From Pseudomonas sp. R76 (GTDB taxonomy: Bacteria > Pseudomonadota > Gammaproteobacteria > Pseudomonadales > Pseudomonadaceae): DNA of 64,000 bases. Made by a program: the position numbers and the translations under genes. Shown one piece after another: positions 25,514 through 34,042 of the stretch (positions within the stretch are counted from its first letter, which is position 1; each line of letters opens with the position of its first letter). The notes under the pieces are model-generated. The model saw nothing but the letters and a program-made list of their open reading frames with translations, did no database searches and had not been told where the DNA came from. The stretch lies in the NCBI RefSeq assembly GCF_009834565.1, contig NZ_CP019428.1, positions 5,456,001 to 5,520,000 on the forward strand. The letters are read 5' to 3'.

Positions 25514-25841
25514 GTTCGACTCTCCCGTTGAGAAGTGATGCTCGGCAAGCACTGTGAGGGCGTGTTGCCACAGGATCAAAGATAACGGCGCGGGTGTGGG
25601 CGCGGTTAGTCAATTCCTGCAGGCTTATTGCACAATCCTGCGAGAAGCGTAGATAAGACGTTTGGCCCCCAGGGTTTATTCCAGGCCCATGCTCAGTATT
25701 TCAGGCACATGACAGCCCAGGTACTTGCCTGATTCGCGACCTCTCGCAGGATCAGGCAAGGATTGTGCAGAATCGACGTAACACCTTTTCAAAAGCCGCC
25801 GCTAAGCTGGGCCCATCAAACAAGCGTGTAGAGGACACCCC
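25514..25841. promoter_or_regulatory. Divergent control region between ABM-like gene and AraC-type regulator
   Basis: About 330 bases without coding character. It holds TGCACAATCCTGCGAGA at 25629-25645 and, 100 bases on, its split complement: TCTCGCAGGA (25742-25751) and AGGATTGTGCA (25759-25769). An 8-bp inverted repeat TGCCTGAT...ATCAGGCA is also present just before the second group. The arrangement resembles a looping AraC-type operator set. Confidence 0.55.
25748..25769 (+). promoter_or_regulatory. Tandem 11-bp operator-like direct repeat upstream of the AraC-type gene
   Basis: AGGATCAGGCA directly followed by AGGATTGTGCA, two half-sites in one helical turn each, as expected for two AraC-family helix-turn-helix motifs. 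A third copy in inverse orientation is at 25629-25639. It lies 73 bases before the regulator's start. Confidence 0.5.
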
Positions 25842-26771
25842 ATGTCGTCGCCGGACCCCAAGCCCATTCCCCTCGATGCCGAGATGGAAAAACAGCGCGC
25901 CGAACTCGCCGGTATCGTGCATCGGCATACCTGGGAAGACGGTTCCTACGGCACGGCGATCACCTCGCTGTTTCTCAACCGCCACAACACGCCGCGCGAC
26001 TTTATGCCGGTGCTGGTGGAGCCGGCGTTGTGCATCCTCGCCAGCGGCAGCAAGGAAGTGCGCCTGGCCGACGAGATATTTGCCTACGACCCACTCAACT
26101 ATCTGGTGTTCTCGGTTGCGATGCCGGTGGCCGGGCGGATCATCGACGCCACGCCGGAAGACCCGAACCTGTCAGTGCGCATCAACATCGACCCGGCGCA
26201 GCTGACCGCACTGATCGCCGAGGCCGGCCCGATGGGCGTGCCCTCCCGCCCGACATCGCGCGGCATGTATGTCGACCGCATCGACACCCAACTGCTGGAT
26301 GCCGTGCTGCGCCTGGCGCGCCTGCTGGACAGCCCCAAAGACATCGCGATGCTGGCGCCGTTGATCAACCGCGAGATTCTGTATCGCCTGCTGCGTGGGC
26401 CGCAGGGTTATCGGCTGTATGAAATCGCCGTGGCCAACAGTCAGAGCCATCGCGTGAGCCAGGCGATCAAGTGGTTGAACGGCAACTATGAACAGCCGCT
26501 GCGTATTGATGACCTGGCCAAGGAAGTGAACCTCAGCGTCTCGACCTTGCACCACCGTTTCAAGGCGATCACCGCGATGAGCCCGCTGCAATACCAGAAG
26601 CAACTGCGCTTGCAGGAAGCGCGGCGGTTGATGATTGCCGAAGGGCTGGAAGCCTCGGCGGCGGGGTATCGGGTGGGGTATGAAAGCCCGTCGCAGTTCA
26701 GCCGGGAGTACAGCCGGTTGTTTGGAGCGCCGCCCTTAAGAGACTTGGCCAGATTGCGCCAAAGCATCTGA
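25842..26771 (+). CDS. AraC-family transcriptional regulator
   Basis: 309 residues. The N-terminal half matches the AraC_N-type ligand domain of the YqhC-like group (VEPALCILASGSKEVRLADEIFAYDPLNYLVFSVAMPVAGRI). The C-terminal half has two helix-turn-helix motifs: IDDLAKEVNLSVSTLHHRFKAI (about 222-243) and AGYRVGYESPSQFSREYSRLFG (about 278-299). Regulators of this group often sense aldehydes or related electrophiles and control a neighbouring oxidoreductase; the substrate here is unknown. It is preceded by the operator-like repeats. Confidence 0.92.
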   Translation: MSSPDPKPIPLDAEMEKQRAELAGIVHRHTWEDGSYGTAITSLFLNRHNTPRDFMPVLVEPALCILASGSKEVRLADEIFAYDPLNYLVFSVAMPVAGRIIDATPEDPNLSVRINIDPAQLTALIAEAGPMGVPSRPTSRGMYVDRIDTQLLDAVLRLARLLDSPKDIAMLAPLINREILYRLLRGPQGYRLYEIAVANSQSHRVSQAIKWLNGNYEQPLRIDDLAKEVNLSVSTLHHRFKAITAMSPLQYQKQLRLQEARRLMIAEGLEASAAGYRVGYESPSQFSREYSRLFGAPPLRDLARLRQSI

Positions 26772-26789
26772 CTCACCGCAAGTATCATT

Positions 26790-26876
26790 GTGGGAGCTGG
26801 CTTGCCTGCGATAGCGGTGGGTCAGGCAGCGAATGTTCGACTGATACACCGCCATCGCAGGCAAGCCAGCTCCCAC
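26790..26876. repeat. REP pair (outward-facing, CAGGCAAG subtype)
   Basis: GTGGGAGCTGGCTTGCCTGC and its perfect complement 40 bases on, between the convergent ends of the AraC-type gene and gtrS. Confidence 0.9.
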
Positions 26877-26895
26877 ATTTGATCCTCGGTGTGCG

Positions 26896-28365
26896 TTAGT
26901 CCAGGGTTCGCGGAAGCTGCAAAGTCACGCGCAAACCACCCTCACGCAAATTCTGCAAACTCACCTCGCCGCCATGGCTGTGAGCGATGTTGCGCGCAAT
27001 GCCCAAGCCCAAGCCATAACCCTGTTGCTGGCCGGCCAACCGAAAGTGCGGTTCAAACACTTGCTCCAGGCGCTGTTCCGGAACGCCCGGCCCTTCATCA
27101 TCAACGTGCAAGATGAACAACACACCATCATCTTCGATATGCAAATGCGCGTTCTGCCCATACTTCAAGGCGTTGTCGATCAGGTTGCCGATGCAGCGCT
27201 TGAGCGCCAGCGGCTTGCCCGCGTACGGCGCCAGGGCTCGCCCGTCCTGGGTGATGCGGCCGTTGCCGTTGGGCGCCAGGTAAGGCTCCACCAGGCAATC
27301 GAGCACGTGATTGAGGTCGACCGGCTCGATGTTTTCGTGAATGTCAGTGTCTTTTACGCACTGCAGCGCGCCTTTGACCAACAACTCCAACTCGTCCAGG
27401 TCGCGGCCGAATTTGGTTTGCAGGTTTTCGTCTTCGAGCAGTTCCACGCGCAGGCGCAGGCGCGTGATCGGCGTGCGCAAATCGTGGGAAATGGCACTGA
27501 ACAATTGGCTGCGTTCGGTCAGGTAACGGCTGATGCGTTCGCGCATGGCGTTGAACGCACGGCCCACTTCCACCACTTCACTGCCGCCGCCTTCGGCCAC
27601 CGGCTCCACGTCCGCGCCCAGCGACATGTCCCGCGCCGCCCGTGCCAGGCGCTTGAGTGGCCGGCTCTGCCAGTGCACCAACAGGCCGATAAACAGCAGC
27701 AGGAAGCCACTGGTCAGCACGATAAACCACACCTGCTGCGACGGCAGGCCTTGTTCTTCAAGGCTGGTGTAGGGCTCGGGCAGCAGCGAGGCGATGTACA
27801 GCCATTCGCCGGGCGCCAGCTGAATCTGCGTGACCAGCACCGGCGGGTTTACCGGCTCCAGGGTCAACGCGTAATGCGCCCAGGAACGCGGCAGTTCATC
27901 GAGCTTCAAGCCGGCGTTGAAAATACGCAGGTCTTCGGCACTGACGAACTCCACCGAGATATGCACGTCGCCGCCCAGGGTCTGGCGCAACACTTCATCC
28001 ACGGCTTGCAGCACCGCCTGCTTGCGCGGGGTCTGCGGCAATATCTGCATGTCCAGGGGGCGGTCGTTGAGGGTCACCACAAACCGCGTGCCGCCCATGC
28101 TGCGCAGCTGGTCCAGCACCAGCGGGCGGTAGGCCACCGGCAGCGAACGGAAATAACTCACGCTGGCCGTCATCGAGTGCGCAAGGCTGCGGGCGCTGGT
28201 GACCAGGCCTTCGAGCTGGGTGGCACGCAATTGCGAAACCCAGATCACGCTGGAGAGTGTTTGGGCGAACAGCACCGCGAGCAAGGTCAACAGCAGCATG
28301 CGCCCCAGCAGTGAACGCGGCACCGGGAAGCGGCGGCGGCGTTCGGTTACATGCTCAGTGGGCAT
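26896..28365 (-). CDS. gtrS: GtrS, sensor histidine kinase for glucose/2-ketogluconate metabolism
   Basis: 489 residues. An N-terminal helix (LLGRMLLLTLLAVLFAQTL), a periplasmic domain of about 140 residues, a second helix (VWFIVLTSGFLLLFIGLLVHW), a HAMP domain, the H-box FSAISHDLRTPITRLRLR, the N-box NLIDNALKYGQN and the G-boxes DDEGPGVP and GYGLGLGIA. In P. aeruginosa GtrS responds to 2-ketogluconate and 6-phosphogluconate and works with GltR. The start was set at the ATG at 28363-28365, since the in-frame codon further upstream is TTG. It overlaps gltR by 11 bases and ends the edd-glk-gltR-gtrS operon. Confidence 0.92.
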   Translation of the reverse strand: MPTEHVTERRRRFPVPRSLLGRMLLLTLLAVLFAQTLSSVIWVSQLRATQLEGLVTSARSLAHSMTASVSYFRSLPVAYRPLVLDQLRSMGGTRFVVTLNDRPLDMQILPQTPRKQAVLQAVDEVLRQTLGGDVHISVEFVSAEDLRIFNAGLKLDELPRSWAHYALTLEPVNPPVLVTQIQLAPGEWLYIASLLPEPYTSLEEQGLPSQQVWFIVLTSGFLLLFIGLLVHWQSRPLKRLARAARDMSLGADVEPVAEGGGSEVVEVGRAFNAMRERISRYLTERSQLFSAISHDLRTPITRLRLRVELLEDENLQTKFGRDLDELELLVKGALQCVKDTDIHENIEPVDLNHVLDCLVEPYLAPNGNGRITQDGRALAPYAGKPLALKRCIGNLIDNALKYGQNAHLHIEDDGVLFILHVDDEGPGVPEQRLEQVFEPHFRLAGQQQGYGLGLGIARNIAHSHGGEVSLQNLREGGLRVTLQLPRTLD

Positions 28366-29089
28366 TGCCGGCAACCACGCTGGCTGCCAGTTGATAACCG
28401 CTGCCGCGCACGGTGCGGATCAGCCGTGGGGGTTTTTCGGTGTCGCGCAGGCGTTGGCGCAGGCGGCTGACGGCCATGTCGACGATACGGTCCAGCGGCA
28501 TCAGGTCGCGGCCACGGGTGGCGTTGCCGATGGTGTCGCGGTCGAGAATCTGTTGGGGGTGGTCGAGAAACAATTTGAGCAAGGCGAAGTCGGCGCCGGA
28601 GAGGATCACCTCTTCGCCGTCGATGTGAAACAGGCGGTGACTGATCATGTCCAGGCGCCATTCATCGAACACCCACACATCGCCACCGCTGCTGCGCTCC
28701 TGGCCAAACTGGGCACGGCGCAACAAGGCCTTGATCCGCGCTTGCAGCTCGCGGGGGCTGAACGGCTTGCCGATGTAGTCGTCGGCGCCCAGCTCCAGGC
28801 CGATCACGCGGTCGGTTTCGTCGGAGCTGGCAGTGAGCATGATGATCGGCACCTGCGCCTGGCGCGGGTGCTGGCGAATCCAGCGGCAGAGGCTGAAACC
28901 GTCTTCGTCGGGCAACATCACATCAAGAATGACCAAGTCACACGGCGCCTCGTTCATCGCCTGGCGGAACCCCGCACCATCCGACACGCCACGCACCTGG
29001 AAGCCGGCGCGACTGAGGTAGGTTTGCAGCAATTCGCGGATTTCCTGGTCGTCGTCGACGAGGAGAATCGATTTACTGATTACGCTCAC
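28355..29089 (-). CDS. gltR: GltR, OmpR-family response regulator
   Basis: 244 residues. Receiver with LLVDDDQEIREL and phospho-Asp in VILDVMLPDEDG (about 56), the Thr/Lys switch residues (MLTASS, IGKPFSP), and a winged-helix DNA-binding domain ending IRTVRGSGYQL. Controls glucose transport and catabolic genes in Pseudomonas. GTG start with AGGAGGA ideally placed. Follows glk after a 138-base gap that holds a REP pair, unlike the tighter junctions in the rest of the operon. Confidence 0.93.
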   Translation of the reverse strand: MSVISKSILLVDDDQEIRELLQTYLSRAGFQVRGVSDGAGFRQAMNEAPCDLVILDVMLPDEDGFSLCRWIRQHPRQAQVPIIMLTASSDETDRVIGLELGADDYIGKPFSPRELQARIKALLRRAQFGQERSSGGDVWVFDEWRLDMISHRLFHIDGEEVILSGADFALLKLFLDHPQQILDRDTIGNATRGRDLMPLDRIVDMAVSRLRQRLRDTEKPPRLIRTVRGSGYQLAASVVAGNAH

Positions 29090-29146
29090 GGGGTCCTCCT
29101 TGTTGTTATGGCCAAGCTTAAGTCATTTTTTGCCCTTCAGGCCTCT

Positions 29147-29213
29147 ATCGCGGGCAAGCCCGCTCCCACATTTGGAATGCATTTCAAAGTGTGGGAGCTG
29201 GCTTGCCTGCGAT
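29147..29213. repeat. REP pair (inward-facing, mixed subtypes) inside the edd operon
   Basis: ATCGCGGGCAAGCCCGCTCC... and GTGGGAGCTGGCTTGCCTGC..., 21 bases apart, in the glk-gltR gap. The two arms belong to different subtypes (CGGGCAAG versus CAGGCAAG). Lying between co-transcribed genes, it may form an mRNA hairpin that alters the ratio of upstream to downstream message. Confidence 0.85.
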
Positions 29214-29227
29214 GAGGCCATCAGCCC

Positions 29228-30184
29228 CTACGCAAAAGCCTGTTCAAGCGCCACACCCGCCCCGGTCAACCCGGAATACGGCGCCGTCACCAACCACACC
29301 GGAATGCCTTTGAAGTAGTCGCTCATGCAGCCTTTGTCGCTAAAACTCTTGGCAAAATCGCTGTTGATAAAGAAGTCGGCAAACCGTGGAATCACCCCAC
29401 CCACGATATACACCCCACCGCGCCCACCGGTGGTCAGTACGTTGTTACCCGCCACACGGCCCAGCCAGATACTGAACTGGTTCAAGACTTCCATTGCCAC
29501 CGGGTCGCCGGCCAACCCCGCCGCCGTAATGGCTTCGGGCGTGTCCAGCACCGGGGTGTGCCCGTCGACCGCGCAAATCGCGCGGTACACACGGGGCAGG
29601 CCGCCACCGCTTAACGCGGTTTCGGCACTGACGTGGCCGATTTCAGTGTAGATGTGCTGCCACAGCTGGGTTTCACGCGGGCTGCTCAGCGGCAGGTCGA
29701 CATGCCCGCCCTCGCCCGGCAGCGCCGCGTAACGGCCTTCGCCCAGGTCCAGCAAGGTGCCGACGCCCAGGCCGGTGCCCGGGCCGATCACCACGGCTGG
29801 GCGCCACGGCTCCGGGGTGCCTTCGCAGACCACGCGGAATTCGTCGGGTTTGAGGCGCGTCATGCCCAGGGCCATGGCGGTGAAGTCGTTGACCAGCAGC
29901 AGTTCATCCACTTGCAGGGTTTTGCAGAATGCACTTTTGCTCAGGCGCCAGTGATTGTTGGTGAATTTAAATTCATCGCCACTCACCGGCCCGGCGACCG
30001 ACAGGCACACCGCGCCGATGTCGCCGATGTGCAGGCCTTCTTCCTTGAGGTAGACCTTGATGGCCTCCTCAGGGCTGGTGTGATCCGCCGTGGCGTGCAC
30101 GCGAATCGAGTGCAGCGCCTGATCCCGCCACAACGCAAAACGGGCGTTTGTACCGCCAATATCACCGACCAGCGCAAGCTTCAC
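29228..30184 (-). CDS. glk: Glucokinase
   Basis: ATP-dependent phosphorylation of glucose to glucose-6-phosphate, feeding the Entner-Doudoroff pathway. 318 residues; phosphate-binding [12 protein letters not shown] (8-19), catalytic Asp in [12 protein letters not shown] (about 98), adenosine-site [12 protein letters not shown] and [12 protein letters not shown] start overlapping the edd TGA stop (GTGA), so it is translationally coupled. Confidence 0.95.
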   Translation of the reverse strand: MKLALVGDIGGTNARFALWRDQALHSIRVHATADHTSPEEAIKVYLKEEGLHIGDIGAVCLSVAGPVSGDEFKFTNNHWRLSKSAFCKTLQVDELLLVNDFTAMALGMTRLKPDEFRVVCEGTPEPWRPAVVIGPGTGLGVGTLLDLGEGRYAALPGEGGHVDLPLSSPRETQLWQHIYTEIGHVSAETALSGGGLPRVYRAICAVDGHTPVLDTPEAITAAGLAGDPVAMEVLNQFSIWLGRVAGNNVLTTGGRGGVYIVGGVIPRFADFFINSDFAKSFSDKGCMSDYFKGIPVWLVTAPYSGLTGAGVALEQAFA

Positions 30185-32007
30185 TTAAGCGTCTCCAAGG
30201 CAGAGGTAAAGGCGCTGGCGCCCTGCTCTGCGGAGCTTGCGGCCAAGCGCATAAATGCAAACAGCTCGCGACCGGCCCCCACGTTATTGCCCAACAGGCC
30301 CGTGGCAGGCGTGCGCGCTGCAAATTCTTCGGCGTCCACCTTAAGCTCCAAGGTGCCTTTGACGCCATCGACGCGAATGATATCGCCATCTTTGACCCGC
30401 GCCAGCGGCCCGCCGCTTTGAGCTTCGGGGTTGACGTGGATCGCGGCGGGAATCTTACCCGACGCGCCGGACATACGCCCGTCTGTCACCAACGCCACTT
30501 TAAAGCCACGGTCCTGCAACACACCGAGGAACGGCGTCATTTTGTGCAGTTCAGGCATGCCATTGGAGCGCGGGCCCTGGAAGCGCATCACGGCGACAAA
30601 GTCTTTTTCCAGCTGGCCTGCCTTGAACGCGTCCGCCAGGTCCTGTTGATCCTGGAATACTACGGCCGGTGCTTCGACAATCTGGTGTTCCAGGGCCACG
30701 GCCGAGACTTTCATCACGCCACGGCCGAGGTTGCCTTCCATCACACGCAAACCACCTTCCGGCGAGAACGCGCGGGCCACCGGGCGCAGGATGGTTTCGT
30801 CGAGGCTTTCGATCGGGCCTTCGCGCCACACCAGTTCACCGTCGACCAGGAAGGGTTCCTGGGTGTAGCGGCTCAGGCCGTGACCGGCCACGGTGTTGAC
30901 GTCGTTGTGGAGCAGCCCGGCTTCGAGCAGTTCGCGGATCAGGAACGACATGCCGCCCGCGGCCTGGAAGTGGTTGATGTCGGCTTTGCCGTTCGGGTAC
31001 ACGTGGGACAGGGTCGGCACCACCTCGGAGAGGTCGGCCATGTCCTGCCAGGTCAGGATGATGCCCGCCGACATGGCGATGGCCGGCATGTGCAGGGTGT
31101 GGTTGGTGGAACCGCCGGTGGCGTTGAGCGCGACGATGGAGTTGACGATGGATTTTTCGTCAACGATCTCGCCGATCGGCGTGAAGTTGGTATTGGCCTT
31201 GGTCAGGCGTGTGACCTGGTGCGCGGCCTCGCGGGTCAGCGCGTCACGCAGCGGCGTGTACGGGTTGACGAACGAGGCGCCCGGCAAGTGCAGGCCCATC
31301 ACTTCCATCAACAGCTGGTTGGTGTTGGCGGTGCCGTAGAAGGTGCAGGTGCCGGGGCTGTGGTAGGACTTCATCTCCGATTCCAGCAGCTCTTCGCGAG
31401 TGGCCTTGCCTTCGGCGTAGCGCTGGCGCACGTCAGCCTTCTGCTTGTTGGAAATGCCCGAGGGCATCGGGCCGCCCGGTACGAAGATCATCGGCAGGTG
31501 GCCGTAGCGCAGCGCGCCCATCATCAGGCCAGGGACGATCTTGTCGCAGATGCCCAACATCAGCGCCGCGTCGAACATGTTGTGGGACAGCGCTACCGCC
31601 GTGGACATCGCGATGACTTCACGGCTGAGCAGGCTCAGCTCCATGCCGGGCTCGCCTTGGGTCACGCCGTCGCACATGGCGGGCGTACCGCCGGCGAACT
31701 GGCCGACCGAGCCGACTTCACGCAGGGCTTTTTTGATCTGTTCAGGAAAATGTTCGTACGGCTGGTGCGCCGAGAGCATGTCGTTATATGACGAAACAAT
31801 TGCCACGTTGGCGGCATTCATCATGCGCAGGCTATTTTTATCTTCAGTGCCACAACCGGCTACGCCGTGGGCGAAGTTGGCGCATTGCAGCTTACCGCGC
31901 ATCGGGCCGTCGCTGGCGGCGCCGCGAATGAGCGCAAGGTAAGCCTCGCGGGTTGCACGACTGCGGGCGATAAGCCGTTCGGTGACCTCAATAACGCGGG
32001 GATGCAT
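30181..32007 (-). CDS. edd: 6-phosphogluconate dehydratase
   Basis: Dehydrates 6-phosphogluconate to 2-keto-3-deoxy-6-phosphogluconate, the committing step of the Entner-Doudoroff pathway. 608 residues, standard for the IlvD/Edd family. Fe-S cluster and Mg-binding regions [37 protein letters not shown] and [17 protein letters not shown] are present, with [16 protein letters not shown] near the C-terminus. First gene of the edd-glk-gltR-gtrS operon, divergent from gapA and preceded by two HexR-type operators. Confidence 0.96.
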   Translation of the reverse strand: MHPRVIEVTERLIARSRATREAYLALIRGAASDGPMRGKLQCANFAHGVAGCGTEDKNSLRMMNAANVAIVSSYNDMLSAHQPYEHFPEQIKKALREVGSVGQFAGGTPAMCDGVTQGEPGMELSLLSREVIAMSTAVALSHNMFDAALMLGICDKIVPGLMMGALRYGHLPMIFVPGGPMPSGISNKQKADVRQRYAEGKATREELLESEMKSYHSPGTCTFYGTANTNQLLMEVMGLHLPGASFVNPYTPLRDALTREAAHQVTRLTKANTNFTPIGEIVDEKSIVNSIVALNATGGSTNHTLHMPAIAMSAGIILTWQDMADLSEVVPTLSHVYPNGKADINHFQAAGGMSFLIRELLEAGLLHNDVNTVAGHGLSRYTQEPFLVDGELVWREGPIESLDETILRPVARAFSPEGGLRVMEGNLGRGVMKVSAVALEHQIVEAPAVVFQDQQDLADAFKAGQLEKDFVAVMRFQGPRSNGMPELHKMTPFLGVLQDRGFKVALVTDGRMSGASGKIPAAIHVNPEAQSGGPLARVKDGDIIRVDGVKGTLELKVDAEEFAARTPATGLLGNNVGAGRELFAFMRLAASSAEQGASAFTSALETLK

Positions 32008-32127
32008 GTGTAGAACTCCAGGCTAACGGATGTGGCGACCTGAGTGTCTATGCTGATCAAACGCCCGCAGCGCATGGGATGGCAGGGTGTCGTTTGGATC
32101 ATCGGACCAGTTGATTCAGGTCACTCG

Positions 32128-32142
32128 TTGTAGATTGAACAA
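32128..32142. promoter_or_regulatory. HexR operator, edd-proximal
   Basis: TTGTAGATTGAACAA fits the TTGT-N7-ACAA palindrome bound by HexR, the 2-keto-3-deoxy-6-phosphogluconate-responsive repressor of Pseudomonas sugar genes. It lies 120 bases upstream of the edd start in the shared edd/gapA control region. Confidence 0.8.
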
Positions 32143-32189
32143 AATATTGCCACTAAAAAGGCTTGTTTTCTATTTTTATGCGAATAATC

Positions 32190-32204
32190 TTGTAATTCTT
32201 ACAA
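32190..32204. promoter_or_regulatory. HexR operator, gapA-proximal
   Basis: TTGTAATTCTTACAA, a second exact TTGT-N7-ACAA site, 24 bases upstream of the gapA start and 62 bases centre-to-centre from the first site (about six helical turns). Confidence 0.8.
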
Positions 32205-32228
32205 CAAATCGACGACAGGCACTTTCCA

Positions 32229-33230
32229 ATGACTCTTCGTATCGCAATCAATGGTTTTGGCCGTATCGGCCGTAATGTCCTGCGCGCACTGTATACCCAA
32301 GGCTACCGCCAGGATTTGCAGATCGTCGCCATCAATGATCTGGGCGACAGTTCGATCAATGCCCACCTGCTCAAATACGACACCGTACACGGTACTTTCG
32401 AAGCAGAGGTTGCCCACGATCAGGAAAGCCTGACCGTCAATGGTGACCGGATCGCCGTAAGCGCCATCCGCAACCCGGCCGACCTGCCGTGGGCTGCGCA
32501 CAAGATCGACGTGGTATTCGAATGCACCGGTCTGTTCACCGACCGTGACAAGGCTGCCGCGCATATTACCGCCGGCGCGCGCAAGGTGATCATCTCGGCC
32601 CCGGCCAAGGGCGCCGACGCCACCGTGGTCTATGGCGTAAACCATGACATTTTGCGTCAATCCCACCAGATCATCTCCAACGCCTCTTGCACCACTAACT
32701 GCCTGGCGCCGGTCGCCCAGGTGCTGCACCGCGAGCTGGGTATCGAAAACGGCCTGATGACCACCATTCACGCCTACACCAACGACCAGAACCTGACCGA
32801 CGTCTACCACACCGACCCGTACCGCGCGCGCTCGGCCACCCAGAACATGATCCCAAGCAAGACCGGCGCCGCTGAAGCGGTCGGCCTGGTGCTGCCGGAA
32901 CTGGCGGGCAAGCTGACCGGCATGGCGGTGCGCGTGCCGGTGATCAACGTGTCGCTGGTCGACCTCACCGTGACACTGAAGAAAGAAGCCACGGCCGAGC
33001 AAGTCAACGCCCTGCTCAAAGAAGCCAGCCAGCACTCGAAAATCCTCGGCTACAACACCCTGCCGCTGGTTTCCAGTGACTTCAACCATAACCCGCTGTC
33101 GTCGATCTTCGATGCCAACCACACCAAAGTCAGTGGCAAATTGCTGAAAGTGCTGGCCTGGTACGACAACGAGTGGGGCTTCTCCAACCGTATGCTGGAT
33201 AACTGCCTGGCGCTCTGCAACGCCGAATAA
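32229..33230 (+). CDS. gapA: Glyceraldehyde-3-phosphate dehydrogenase (type I)
   Basis: NAD-dependent oxidation of glyceraldehyde-3-phosphate made by the Entner-Doudoroff pathway. 333 residues; Rossmann start [18 protein letters not shown], catalytic Cys154 in [12 protein letters not shown], the His of [12 protein letters not shown] about 27 residues later, and [12 protein letters not shown] at the C-terminus. The position divergent from edd is the conserved Pseudomonas arrangement, with HexR sites between the genes. Confidence 0.95.
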   Translation: MTLRIAINGFGRIGRNVLRALYTQGYRQDLQIVAINDLGDSSINAHLLKYDTVHGTFEAEVAHDQESLTVNGDRIAVSAIRNPADLPWAAHKIDVVFECTGLFTDRDKAAAHITAGARKVIISAPAKGADATVVYGVNHDILRQSHQIISNASCTTNCLAPVAQVLHRELGIENGLMTTIHAYTNDQNLTDVYHTDPYRARSATQNMIPSKTGAAEAVGLVLPELAGKLTGMAVRVPVINVSLVDLTVTLKKEATAEQVNALLKEASQHSKILGYNTLPLVSSDFNHNPLSSIFDANHTKVSGKLLKVLAWYDNEWGFSNRMLDNCLALCNAE

Positions 33231-33250
33231 ACAGGCAACGCAGCGAGATC

Positions 33251-33356
33251 GTTCCCACGCTCTGCGTGGGAATGCCGCTTCGGACGCTCCGCGTCCCGCT
33301 GTTAAGTGGCGACGCGGAGCGTCACAGGAATGCATTCCCACGCTGAGCGTGGGAAC
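33251..33356. repeat. Composite inverted repeat of the GTTCCCACGC/GCGTGGGAAC family
   Basis: Outer arms GTTCCCACGCTCTGCGTGGG... (33251 on) and ...CCCACGCTGAGCGTGGGAAC (to 33356) each form a hairpin and are inverted to each other. Inside them is a second inverted pair, GACGCTCCGCGTC and GACGCGGAGCGTC. This nested four-hairpin element is distinct from the REP pairs and sits between gapA and the Fur-controlled sigma gene. Confidence 0.8.
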
Positions 33357-33408
33357 GAGCAGCAGGGATCTTCGCACCCTCTCAAAGTGCCACTTGCCAT
33401 TTGAGTTG

Positions 33409-33425
33409 ATGATAAGCATTATCAT
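33409..33425 (+). promoter_or_regulatory. Fur box upstream of the ECF sigma factor gene
   Basis: ATGATAA-gca-TTATCAT, a perfect 7-bp inverted repeat closely matching the GATAATGATAATCATTATC Fur consensus, 26 bases before the GTG start. Repression by Fe-Fur would make the heme system iron-regulated. Confidence 0.8.
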
Positions 33426-33451
33426 TAACTGCATATCAGTCTGGTATCACT

Positions 33452-33970
33452 GTGAGCCAATCTCGCTTCAACCAAGTCTTTCTCACCCAACGGGTGATTC
33501 TGCTACGCACCTTGCAGCGGATGGTGAATAACCACAGCACCGCCGAGGACCTGTTGCAGGAAACCTACCTGCGCGTCACCCGGGCCCTCAGCGAGCGGCC
33601 GATTGATCACCTCGAACCCTTCGTCTACCAGACAGCGCGCAACCTGGCGCTCGACCACCTGCGTTCGCGCCGGATTCAAGCCCGCACGCTGCAGGAAGAT
33701 GTCCCGCTGGACGTACTGCAAAGCGTCGCCGCCCCCATCAGTACGCCCGAAGACGCGACACAGGCCGAGCAATTGCTCGAACACCTGAGCGTCAGCCTCG
33801 GTCAGTTGAGCGCCCGACAGCAGCAGATCTTCATCCTCAGCCGCCTGCATGGCTGCAGCTATCAGGAGATTGCCGACCAGTTGCAAGTGTCCTTGAGCAC
33901 CGTGCAAAAGGAACTGAAATTGATCATGGCCATCTGTGTAGGTGTGGCCGAGCGGCTGGATCAGCCTTAA
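33452..33970 (+). CDS. hxuI: FecI-like ECF sigma factor of a heme-responsive system
   Basis: 172 residues with sigma region 2 (LLRTLQRMVNNHSTAEDLLQETYLRVTRALS ... FVYQTARNLALDHLRSRR) and region 4 (LSARQQQIFILSRLHGCSYQEIADQLQVSLSTVQKEL). Directs RNA polymerase to the receptor gene when signalled from the cell surface. GTG start. Followed by a FecR-like gene and a signalling-domain receptor, the canonical trio. Naming after P. aeruginosa hxuI (PA1300) rests on gene order and the heme oxygenase downstream. Confidence 0.88.
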   Translation: MSQSRFNQVFLTQRVILLRTLQRMVNNHSTAEDLLQETYLRVTRALSERPIDHLEPFVYQTARNLALDHLRSRRIQARTLQEDVPLDVLQSVAAPISTPEDATQAEQLLEHLSVSLGQLSARQQQIFILSRLHGCSYQEIADQLQVSLSTVQKELKLIMAICVGVAERLDQP

Positions 33971-34042
33971 GATTCACCCGACAGATGTGTCGATCCAGGC
34001 TGCAGGAAACGAATAAAACGTGGCGAAGACCCGAGGAACACC

